Source: Porphyromonadaceae bacterium
GTDB lineage: Bacteria > Bacteroidota > Bacteroidia > Bacteroidales > Dysgonomonadaceae
Assembly: GCA_003517675.1 (NCBI GenBank)
Contig: DPAC01000039.1
Span: 1-10,301 of the forward strand
Reading direction: 5' to 3'
Length of the DNA stretch: 10,301 bases
Part shown: positions 1 to 6,549 of the stretch, in pieces
How positions within the stretch are numbered: the first letter of the stretch is position 1
Layout of the letters: every line of letters starts with the position of its first letter
The notes under the pieces: model-generated
The model's database searches: none
What the model saw: the letters and a program-made list of their open reading frames with translations, nothing else
What the model was told of the DNA's origin: nothing
Program-made: the position numbers and the translations under genes

Positions 1-1199
1 AGATCGGCTTTCGGGCGGTTCGTTAATGGCTTAAAGTCAGCTCCTAAGCCGCTATACCATTCGCCGTATTCTTTGTCAATCAAATGGGTTTTTATAAAAT
101 TCCACGTTTTAAATGCTGCTGAAAGATATTTTTCATCCTGCGTGATCTGCCAGGCATTGTAGAACGCAACAACCGACTCAGCCTGTGGCCACCACTCAAT
201 TTTTTGAATCAAACGGCCATCCACACTTTCATAATTCATGTAACCCAACTCTTTGTTCCAGCCTTCGGCTATTTGCGTGTCAACCAGATTCAAAGTGACT
301 GTTTTTATCTCATTCAACAGCTCTTTGTCACCGAGTGCTTCGGCAGCTTCGTAGAGTAGCCAGGACAACTCAATATCGTGGCCGTAGGAATCGATCTCCT
401 CCAGGTTCTTCCAATCCCTGGTCAGGAAGAGCTTTTGGTGCCACCTCTCTTTGTTGAGTATTTTTTCAGTAAAAAGCGCAATTAAACTGCGTAGTTGCTT
501 TTTAAGGGAGGTATCCGGCCACACCTTATAGAGCAGGGAATAAGCCTCGAGCACATGCAGGTGTGTATTCATGGTCTTGAGTGCAACACCCGAACCGTCA
601 TAACCATATCTCTCGGGCTTCGACCAATCCCGGTTGAAGGATTCAATATATCCTCCGTACAAAGGGTCATAGGCATATTTCTCCAATGCTTGAAAAAGGG
701 AAACAGCCTGGCTCAGACTCTCATCGTTGCCCGTGGCCCGGTAGTGTTCGGCCAGACCATAGATGGCAAATGCAATACCATAGGTCTGTTTGGCTGAGTT
801 TTGCACGGTGCCATCGGCATGAACCGTCCAATAGGAACCACCATATTCCTTATCGATAAAATAACGGAGGAAATAGTTCTGTGCACGATCTGCCAACACT
901 TTGTATTCCTCATTTCCAAACAGACGGTATGCCCTTGAAAAGGTCCACAGGATACGTGCATTTAGTACAGCCCCCTTGGGCGATTCCGGAATAGGCACGC
1001 CATTGTTTTGTATGGTGCCATAGAAGCCTCCGTTGGGATCAGGTGAATATTTGACCCAGAATGGAAGTATATTCCCCTGTAAATCACGAAGGACTTCTTC
1101 AACCAGTATTTGCTCAGTATTGCATTGAGCCCTGACAGCTGCCGAATAGGGCAGCTGCAGAGCAATCATGAGGCAAAGGATAAAAATGGAACGTTTCAT
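1..1199 (-). CDS. Exported cellobiose/mannobiose 2-epimerase (AGE family), 3' end cut by window edge
   Basis: The first 399 codons are visible and the frame is still open at base 1. Family members convert the reducing-end glucose of beta-1,4-disaccharides to mannose (cellobiose to glucosyl-mannose) or the reverse on mannobiose. Hallmarks seen: NARILWTFS (residues 80-88, Arg82), NTHLHVLEAY (211-220), SYGHDIELSW (271-280, His274 and Glu277) and EWWPQAESVV (335-344). By position, His215, His274 and Glu277 match essential residues of characterized cellobiose 2-epimerases; the last essential histidine, in a PYHN-type motif, should lie just past the window edge. Residues 1-24 form a Sec-type signal (Lys-Arg, hydrophobic core, likely cut after VRA), and the family-typical N terminus begins right after it, so export is likely. 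No lipobox is present: the Cys at 26 is preceded by RAQ. Its ATG shares one base with the TAA stop of the upstream GH9 gene, implying translational coupling. Family assignment is firm; cellobiose versus mannobiose preference is open. Confidence 0.9.
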   Translation of the reverse strand, partial: MKRSIFILCLMIALQLPYSAAVRAQCNTEQILVEEVLRDLQGNILPFWVKYSPDPNGGFYGTIQNNGVPIPESPKGAVLNARILWTFSRAYRLFGNEEYKVLADRAQNYFLRYFIDKEYGGSYWTVHADGTVQNSAKQTYGIAFAIYGLAEHYRATGNDESLSQAVSLFQALEKYAYDPLYGGYIESFNRDWSKPERYGYDGSGVALKTMNTHLHVLEAYSLLYKVWPDTSLKKQLRSLIALFTEKILNKERWHQKLFLTRDWKNLEEIDSYGHDIELSWLLYEAAEALGDKELLNEIKTVTLNLVDTQIAEGWNKELGYMNYESVDGRLIQKIEWWPQAESVVAFYNAWQITQDEKYLSAAFKTWNFIKTHLIDKEYGEWYSGLGADFKPLTNRPKAD

Positions 1200-3721
1200 T
1201 ACCGGCCGGATAACAGTTGTTGTGCTGCCAACACCAGGAACATGTAGTGCGTGGAACCACCGCCCATCACATACTCGACCTGTTGCCAGAGGAATGGAAA
1301 TTCGAGCAGCTCAGGAAAGTCGGGACGAATCAATGCGGTACCGGAAACGACTCCTCCGGGGATGTAGGACCAGTCCGCCCGATTGAGGCCATAACCCACC
1401 GTGACCGATTCAGCGCCTACGCCGGAAGCAAAAGAAGCGGTATTGGAACCGGGGTGACATCCGAGAATGAAGTTCAGGGCATTGTACACATACTCAGGAC
1501 CGAATATGTCAGGATATGCGGTGTGCAGGAAATAATGGTTGTACCCAAACCGTTGAATATCCCACCCGGCACCCCAGATATTGGGGCGATAAGGTACCCC
1601 ATAGGGTGTTTCTGCACCCTGTTTGTCAAGCTGACTGCGAAAACCCAGCAAGGCATCCCGCACCGATCTGGTGAACCGGGCATCGTTCATCTTTTTCTCG
1701 GCACGACCCAGGAACCAACCTACCCGATCAATATGTTGGGTGATGAATTCAGTCTCCTGCAGCAGGTAGTTTTTGTATGGATCTTCACCTGTTGTGAGAT
1801 AGAGTTCCACTGCCGCATGCACTTTGGCTGATTTTGAAAATTTCGTTTCACTGGTTATATCAAACAGTTCACGGGCAACATCGAGGGCCTGCACGCTCAA
1901 CGTGTCGTTAAAACCTTTCAACACACGCGAAGCTGCGGCCAGATGAGCAGCTGTGGTCAATTCACGATTGGGATTGTTCTCGGTGAAGACCCAGCGATCA
2001 TCCTTGTTAGCCGCCTTGTTGTCGGTCATAGCCCCTGCATCGCCCAGCATCACGTACTGACGAAGATCGTTGCAAATAATGCCGCGATACAATCTGCCCA
2101 AAGTCCGATATCCTCCAACAACGGTTAACAGTCCATTCTCAATTTGCTGCAACATGTCCGGCTTACCGTCCGGCTGATGGATTTCAACCACCCGGGAATT
2201 CTGATCGATGGAGGTAGCGTCGTAATCCACGCCAAACGATTCATACGCCAATGCCAGGATGTAAGCCTCACCCGCCTGTGATTCCACGCGAAGGTCGAAA
2301 TCACCTGCATCGTGCCAGCCGCCGATATTCAGTCCGGGAACCACATCACCGGGGTTGAACCTGGTCAGGGTTGACTCGCCTTGCACATACCCATCGATGT
2401 GATTGAAATCAACCGGGGCCATCCGTGCATCGTCCCTATGACAGAAATCATGCCATACCCGATACTTCTCATTGACCCGCACGTGACACATCTGTACGGG
2501 AAGAAAATACTCCAAAACAGGCTGCCAGGCACCGCGATCATACACATCATTCGCAATGCGGAAAACCGATGAACGGGAATCACCGTAGCCCACCTGGTAG
2601 AGTCCCTCCTCTTTTACCTCTGAGAAATCAAATTTGAGGTAGTTGTATCGCAGGAATTTGCCCCACTCAGTCCCATCTTTGGCTATTACTTTTTTTGTGC
2701 CCTCCTCCGTAATCCGGTAGAGCACCGGCTGCAGGCGTTTTGTATCCCTGTTGTCCAGTTCAATCACGACCACTTTCGGCTGACCGGGATGATATCCGAT
2801 CTGCGATGTCTGAATCACCGGCCGGTAGCGCCAATCATCCACCACGTTGGGGGTGATCACCCACTCAATGGCGCCTTTGGTCTTGCCGGCAGGCACCTCG
2901 CTGCGGACGACGAACCAACCGTTGTTGTGGTTCATGCGGCCGTCGTACAGTTTCAATTCAGCACCCTTCGATTCGATGGTGAACCGGTGGTAGGGATCAT
3001 CGGGGCGAACGGTAAATCGCTTTCCCACGGCGTAGGGCTCAGAGACGATATCATCAGCTATGATGGGACTGTACCCGGTCCCGCTTAACTGCTCAACCGA
3101 AGCTTTTCCACCGGGATTGAAATCACCCCGATGGTCATGATTGGAAGGTTCCTGCCGGGTGGGGCCATTGGGCTGTTGCGGGAAAATCCCTGTCTTCCCA
3201 TCCATCATCCAGGGTTTCCCAAAGAGTGTACCGGGGAACAGTTCCAGGTTAAAACCCACTTTACCGAGGAATTTCTCAGGAACAGGACGATCCAGATCGA
3301 CCGTTACCACAACAGCAGCGCCTTCACCACGTACAGTTACTGTATAGTTAAACACAATATCGGGGTAGATCATCGGGTTGAAGCCGGTCAGATGACGGGA
3401 AGAATCGGGATATGTCAGGTGCACGGTAATGGTGTTGGCATGGATATCCGTTTCCCGCTTGTTTTGCTTGGGAACGGGCTGCCATTGCCCCGGCGTCGGT
3501 TCCAGACGAATATCGCCGTTGGTAGCCACCCGGTTGCCGTGCATGATCAGAGACACCCCGCCCTGATGCCCCTCCGGGTAGATATCGTCGTAAGCCATTA
3601 CGTCAACGCCCCTGTTCCGGAAATATCCCGATTCGTTCAACTTGAACTCCTGAGCTCTTAACGAGGTGAACATCATCAGGCTGCAAAATACCGACAGAAA
3701 GAAAATGATTGTTTTGTTCAT
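1199..3721 (-). CDS. Secreted glycoside hydrolase family 9 protein (divergent Bacteroidota type)
   Basis: A complete 840-residue protein. GH9 enzymes are inverting beta-glycanases, mostly acting on cellulose, xyloglucan or other beta-1,4-glucans, with some exo-acting members. Residues 1-23 are a Sec signal (hydrophobic core, cut after LRA). Residues 25-300 form an N-terminal beta-rich-looking region I do not recognise. Residues 302-390, starting VIQTSQIGYHP, look like the Ig-like domain that precedes GH9 catalytic domains. The (alpha/alpha)6 catalytic domain follows. GGWHDAGDFDLR (467-478) carries the two Asp residues of the DAGD motif (471, 474; nucleophilic-water activation in the family). 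LNFILGCHPGSN (749-760) is the usual C-terminal block, and Glu816 in QQVEYVMGGG is the best candidate for the acid. The classical His-x-Arg signature is absent; NRADWSYIPGG (780-790) stands there instead, so activity may differ from standard endoglucanases. The stop overlaps the start of the epimerase gene. Start choice: ATG directly followed by a good signal peptide. Confidence 0.93.
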   Translation of the reverse strand: MNKTIIFFLSVFCSLMMFTSLRAQEFKLNESGYFRNRGVDVMAYDDIYPEGHQGGVSLIMHGNRVATNGDIRLEPTPGQWQPVPKQNKRETDIHANTITVHLTYPDSSRHLTGFNPMIYPDIVFNYTVTVRGEGAAVVVTVDLDRPVPEKFLGKVGFNLELFPGTLFGKPWMMDGKTGIFPQQPNGPTRQEPSNHDHRGDFNPGGKASVEQLSGTGYSPIIADDIVSEPYAVGKRFTVRPDDPYHRFTIESKGAELKLYDGRMNHNNGWFVVRSEVPAGKTKGAIEWVITPNVVDDWRYRPVIQTSQIGYHPGQPKVVVIELDNRDTKRLQPVLYRITEEGTKKVIAKDGTEWGKFLRYNYLKFDFSEVKEEGLYQVGYGDSRSSVFRIANDVYDRGAWQPVLEYFLPVQMCHVRVNEKYRVWHDFCHRDDARMAPVDFNHIDGYVQGESTLTRFNPGDVVPGLNIGGWHDAGDFDLRVESQAGEAYILALAYESFGVDYDATSIDQNSRVVEIHQPDGKPDMLQQIENGLLTVVGGYRTLGRLYRGIICNDLRQYVMLGDAGAMTDNKAANKDDRWVFTENNPNRELTTAAHLAAASRVLKGFNDTLSVQALDVARELFDITSETKFSKSAKVHAAVELYLTTGEDPYKNYLLQETEFITQHIDRVGWFLGRAEKKMNDARFTRSVRDALLGFRSQLDKQGAETPYGVPYRPNIWGAGWDIQRFGYNHYFLHTAYPDIFGPEYVYNALNFILGCHPGSNTASFASGVGAESVTVGYGLNRADWSYIPGGVVSGTALIRPDFPELLEFPFLWQQVEYVMGGGSTHYMFLVLAAQQLLSGR

Positions 3722-3764
3722 GATGTCATTTATGATAAACAGTGATGTTTGCGAATCTGGAATT

Positions 3765-3772
3765 CAAAATTA
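3765..3772 (-). promoter_or_regulatory. Candidate Bacteroidota -7 promoter box for the GH9-epimerase operon
   Basis: Read on the minus strand this is TAATTTTG, which fits the Bacteroidota sigma-ABfr -7 consensus TAnnTTTG exactly. The expected -33 TTG is only approximate (TTA, 16 bases upstream of the box). Transcription from it would give a leader of roughly 35-40 bases before the GH9 ATG. A second match to the box, TAGTTTTG, lies at 3878-3885 and has no better -33 element. Such short boxes occur by chance in AT-rich DNA, so this is only a candidate. Confidence 0.3.
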
Positions 3773-3810
3773 TTGACCCCTTCTGTGGTAACGGAAATGT
3801 ACAGAAGAAA

Positions 3811-3839
3811 GTCGTTATTCCGTTGAAAGTTGCTATTCC
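3811..3839. repeat. Imperfect direct repeat pair upstream of the GH9 promoter candidate
   Basis: GTCGTTATTCC (3811-3821) and GTTGCTATTCC (3829-3839) match at 9 of 11 positions and are 18 bases apart start to start. They sit about 40-75 bases upstream of the candidate -7 box, the position where activator sites (for example of hybrid two-component or AraC-type regulators) usually lie in PULs. The operator role is inference. Confidence 0.3.
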
Positions 3840-3975
3840 TTTATTCGTAACATAGTCTTTGAATTTTATAGTTATTACAAAACTAATAAAGTTTTTTAGA
3901 CTATGCTTCTTTTTTTCTACTCAGACTCACTTTTTGGAACAGTATCATTTATACTGGGGTATTCAGTTCGCTTGC

Positions 3976-4000
3976 CGTTTTTGATGCCAAGACAAAAACG
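3976..4000. repeat. 8-bp perfect inverted repeat next to terminator
   Basis: CGTTTTTG (3976-3983) and CAAAAACG (3993-4000) are perfect reverse complements separated by 9 bases. Neither strand has a clear T-run after it, so it is not an obvious terminator. It lies 6 bases beyond the T-tract of the terminator at 4007-4035 and could be an operator or a secondary 3'-end stem. Confidence 0.35.
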
Positions 4001-4006
4001 ACTAAG

Positions 4007-4035
4007 AAAAAACCCCGGTCCAAAAAGATCGGGGT
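4007..4035 (-). terminator. Intrinsic terminator after the TIM-barrel lipoprotein gene
   Basis: On the minus strand ACCCCG, then one A-C mismatch, then TC pairs back to GA and CGGGGT around a 6-base loop (4021-4026). The stem runs directly into six T residues (4012-4007). It starts 28 bases after the TIM-barrel stop codon. The T-run exists only in the leftward direction, so it ends the oxidoreductase/TIM-barrel transcript rather than any rightward one. Confidence 0.75.
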
Positions 4036-4063
4036 CATACTCTCCTTGAGCTAAATGATTGCG

Positions 4064-4963
4064 TTATTGTGCGTAGCTCTCTTTCACAAAAGCAGCATTA
4101 TTTAAAAAGTCGTAGCTTTCCTTCACGCCTTCGAAAGGGGTTCCGGTATATCTTTCCACTTCCACCACCATGTATTTGGCTCCGGCTTTCTCTGCGTTGT
4201 TGTAGATGCTTTCAAAATCAACCTTGCCGCTTTTGCCCAGTTCCAGTTCATCCTTGATGTGTAGCACTTCAAATCGACCCGGATAGGTATTGAAATAGTC
4301 CACAGGGTTTTTACCGCCTTCACCCAACCAATATACGTCCATCTGGAAGAATACTTTTTCAGGATCGGTATGGGTAAGCATGTAATCGTACATCAGTTCC
4401 CCTTCAATTTCATTGAATTCGAAATTGTGGTTATGATATCCGAAACGGAGGCCGGCAGCATTACATTTCTCGCCGATCTGGTTGAAATAATCGCAATATG
4501 CCTGTAGGTCGGCCAGTGTTTTGGGTTTCGGTATTGAGGCGACGACCAGATACTTCATGCCGACATCTTTGTGTGCTTGAATGGCCGTATCCCACCATGC
4601 CCATACTTCATCCCAGTTTGTATTTGAAACCGGGTCAGCCAACGGTCTCCCGGCGTGTGAAGATAACACTTCCATGCCGGCATCCTCGATCGACTTTTTG
4701 AATTCGGCAGGTGTCAATCCGTAGAACAGACCATCGTTGTAACCCGCAGCTTCCACACCGGTATAGCCCATTTCTGCCACCTTGGAAATGGTACCGGCAT
4801 AATCAGCCTTGATATCATCGCGCACGGAGTATAACTGCAGATAAATTTCTTTTTTCGCTTCCTCAGAGGCGGATTCCTCTTTTTTTTGCCCCTGGTTGCA
4901 GCCTGAAAACAAGAACGAGCTGGAAAGAAGCATTGCGCTGAATAAAAACAGTTGTTTTTTCAT
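4064..4963 (-). CDS. Sugar phosphate isomerase/epimerase-like TIM-barrel lipoprotein
   Basis: A complete 299-residue protein of the AP-endonuclease-2/xylose-isomerase-like TIM-barrel superfamily. The N terminus is a lipoprotein signal with lipobox LFSGC (Cys22) followed by a charged linker (23-38), so the enzyme should be membrane-anchored in the envelope. Barrel motifs, with candidate metal-site residues: GYTGVEAAGY (66-75, Glu71), SSHAG (101-105, His103), GYHNHNFEF (175-183), QMDVYW (207-212, Asp209), VLHIKD (233-238, His235) and VVEVER (266-271, Glu268). The divalent-metal site of the superfamily therefore appears intact. Relatives include isomerases, epimerases and the subunits that cleave oxidized C-glycosides; the exact reaction cannot be read from sequence. 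It lies 113 bases after an exported Gfo/Idh/MocA oxidoreductase, a recurrent pairing in Bacteroidota that suggests the two act in sequence on one sugar. An A-rich tract precedes the ATG and an intrinsic terminator follows the stop. Confidence 0.88.
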   Translation of the reverse strand: MKKQLFLFSAMLLSSSFLFSGCNQGQKKEESASEEAKKEIYLQLYSVRDDIKADYAGTISKVAEMGYTGVEAAGYNDGLFYGLTPAEFKKSIEDAGMEVLSSHAGRPLADPVSNTNWDEVWAWWDTAIQAHKDVGMKYLVVASIPKPKTLADLQAYCDYFNQIGEKCNAAGLRFGYHNHNFEFNEIEGELMYDYMLTHTDPEKVFFQMDVYWLGEGGKNPVDYFNTYPGRFEVLHIKDELELGKSGKVDFESIYNNAEKAGAKYMVVEVERYTGTPFEGVKESYDFLNNAAFVKESYAQ

Positions 4964-5037
4964 TTTATTTGTTGTTTTATAACCATTTTTCTTTCTAATT
5001 AAACCGATAAATAACTTCAGATGAAAACGGAAGACAA

Positions 5038-5053
5038 CGGCGGCTTACCGCCG
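5038..5053 (-). other. GC-rich intercistronic hairpin
   Basis: CGGCGG (5038-5043) pairs perfectly with CCGCCG (5048-5053) around a 4-base loop, 24 bases after the oxidoreductase stop codon and about 75 bases before the TIM-barrel start. There is no T-run directly after it on the minus strand, so a full terminator is unlikely. It may stabilise or process the upstream message, or attenuate read-through between the two genes. Confidence 0.45.
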
Positions 5054-5076
5054 CTGCTCCTATTGACACAATACCA

Positions 5077-6549
5077 TTACGGCATTGCCGGTAATTGGTA
5101 ACCATTCTTATAGGTATGCTTGATCATTTCATTCGCGTATTCGGTGGCATTCACAGGCTCTGTCCAGGTCTTGTTGAAGGTGGGATGGCCGTCGGTGATC
5201 TTGAACCCATCTTCAATGATGGTGCGAATGGTTGCATCGGCAGGGATGTTGGTGAACTGCATGTTTTCTCCATCCCAGTTCAGCTCCTGATTCAACGATT
5301 GCAGCCTCACGGCCAGCACACCCATCACCACCATTTCGTTGAACGGACCTGCTTCAAAGAAAGGAGAAGCCGTTTCAACGCGGTTCGCAGGAGATTCCTT
5401 ACAAGCACGTACCCAATCCATTTCGTGGGACAAGGTCACTTCGCGTTGTGTTTTGGGTGAGTTGGGCTTACGACCAGACACCAGCCAGGGATTCACCCCA
5501 TAGCAACCGCAGATAAGGGTATCTTTCGTGCCATGGAAAATCACGCCGCCACCCTGGTCATTCAGGTTTTTGCCTGCGGGAACACCCTCGGGACGCATGG
5601 GCTGCAAACCGCCGTCGTACCAGTATACTTCCACTTCGGGCATCGCTACCTTGGGCAGGTTATCACGGGCAGGAAACACATACTTTACCATCTGTGCCGT
5701 GGGGGCACTGTCGGTCAGCAACATGGTAGATGAACCTTGTACTTTTGTAGGATAACCGAGATTCAGTCCTTTGAATACCGGGTGAAGGATATGGCAAGCC
5801 ATGTCGCCGAGTGCTCCGGTGCCGAAGTCCCACCATCCACGCCAGTTCCAGGGGTGGTAGATCTCATTGAAAGGTCGCTTGTTGGCCGGGCCAATAAAGA
5901 GATCCCAGTCCAGGGTCTTGGGTACACGGTCTGCTTCCTTGGGAGTCATCAAGCCCTGCGGCCAAATGGGTCTGTCGGTGAAAGCTTCTACCTTCCTCAC
6001 TTCCCCTATCTGACCGTCACTGATCCAATCTACCACCTGACGTACGCCAGACCCAGATGAACCCTGGTTGCCCATGCTGGTAGCCACCTTATACTTCTTA
6101 GCCAGATTGGTCAGCAGACGCGATTCATACACACTGTGTGTGAGCGGCTTTTGCACATACACATGCTTACCCATGGTCATGGCATCCGCGGCAATGATGG
6201 CGTGGGTATGATCGGCCGTTGCCACCACCACGGCATCGATACTTTTCCCCAGCTCATCATACATTTTTCTGTAATCATAGTACCTCTTTGCATTCGGAAA
6301 ATAATCGAAAACACGCTGGCTGTATTTCCAGTCCACATCACACAGGCCTACAATGTTCTGGCTTTCCAGATTTTTCAGGTTAGCAAAGCCCATTCCGCCA
6401 ATGCCCACTCCGGCAATGTTCAGTTTATCACTCGGGGCGGCGGCATGACCCATACTCTTTCCCAGTACCGATGATGGTACCACCGTGAGACCGGCAGCCG
6501 CTAAGGCGCCGGTTTCTAAGAATTTTCTTCTTGAAATTTTTGATGACAT
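5077..6549 (-). CDS. Tat-exported Gfo/Idh/MocA-family oxidoreductase
   Basis: A complete 490-residue NAD(P)-dependent sugar oxidoreductase of the Gfo/Idh/MocA family. The N terminus SRRKFLETGALAAAGL is a twin-arginine signal (Arg7, Arg8), implying folding with cofactor in the cytoplasm and export to the periplasm. The Rossmann fold starts with NIAGVGIGGMG (44-54), with acidic Asp71 and Asp73 (CDVDW) after the second strand, where NAD specificity is usually set. The family EKP motif reads QKP here (Gln133-Lys134-Pro135), keeping the catalytic lysine. The C-terminal substrate domain contains WNWRGWWDFGTGALGDMACH (235-254; Asp249 and His253 are likely substrate or catalytic residues) and then GGGVIFHGTKD. 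This architecture is typical of exported Bacteroidota members that oxidize or transform glycosides, possibly with a tightly bound nucleotide. It is the first gene of a two-gene unit with the downstream TIM-barrel lipoprotein. The bases before ATG are A-rich, with no Shine-Dalgarno sequence. The substrate is unknown. Confidence 0.93.
   Translation of the reverse strand: MSSKISRRKFLETGALAAAGLTVVPSSVLGKSMGHAAAPSDKLNIAGVGIGGMGFANLKNLESQNIVGLCDVDWKYSQRVFDYFPNAKRYYDYRKMYDELGKSIDAVVVATADHTHAIIAADAMTMGKHVYVQKPLTHSVYESRLLTNLAKKYKVATSMGNQGSSGSGVRQVVDWISDGQIGEVRKVEAFTDRPIWPQGLMTPKEADRVPKTLDWDLFIGPANKRPFNEIYHPWNWRGWWDFGTGALGDMACHILHPVFKGLNLGYPTKVQGSSTMLLTDSAPTAQMVKYVFPARDNLPKVAMPEVEVYWYDGGLQPMRPEGVPAGKNLNDQGGGVIFHGTKDTLICGCYGVNPWLVSGRKPNSPKTQREVTLSHEMDWVRACKESPANRVETASPFFEAGPFNEMVVMGVLAVRLQSLNQELNWDGENMQFTNIPADATIRTIIEDGFKITDGHPTFNKTWTEPVNATEYANEMIKHTYKNGYQLPAMP

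Larger units (their letters stand above)
3722..4063. other. Gene-free intergenic region between two transcription units
   Basis: No credible coding frame is present on either strand. The stretch separates the TIM-barrel lipoprotein gene from the GH9-epimerase pair. Read leftward it holds, in order, an intrinsic terminator (4035-4007), an 8-bp inverted repeat (4000-3976), an AT-rich stretch with a pair of imperfect direct repeats (3839-3811), and a Bacteroidota-type -7 box candidate (3772-3765) about 45 bases before the GH9 start. This arrangement suggests that the GH9-epimerase pair has its own promoter. The bases just before the GH9 ATG are AT-rich with no Shine-Dalgarno sequence, as is normal for this phylum. 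Confidence 0.6.

Noticed and set aside
1217..1831. Long plus-strand open frame (204 codons) opposite the GH9 gene
   Set aside because: It is antisense to well-conserved GH9 catalytic sequence, has no recognisable motif, and its openness follows from the GC-rich codon pattern of the real gene.
3131..3661. Plus-strand open frame of 176 codons opposite the GH9 N-terminal domain
   Set aside because: It is a shadow of the GH9 gene: no signal, no domain, no promoter, and a low-complexity antisense composition.
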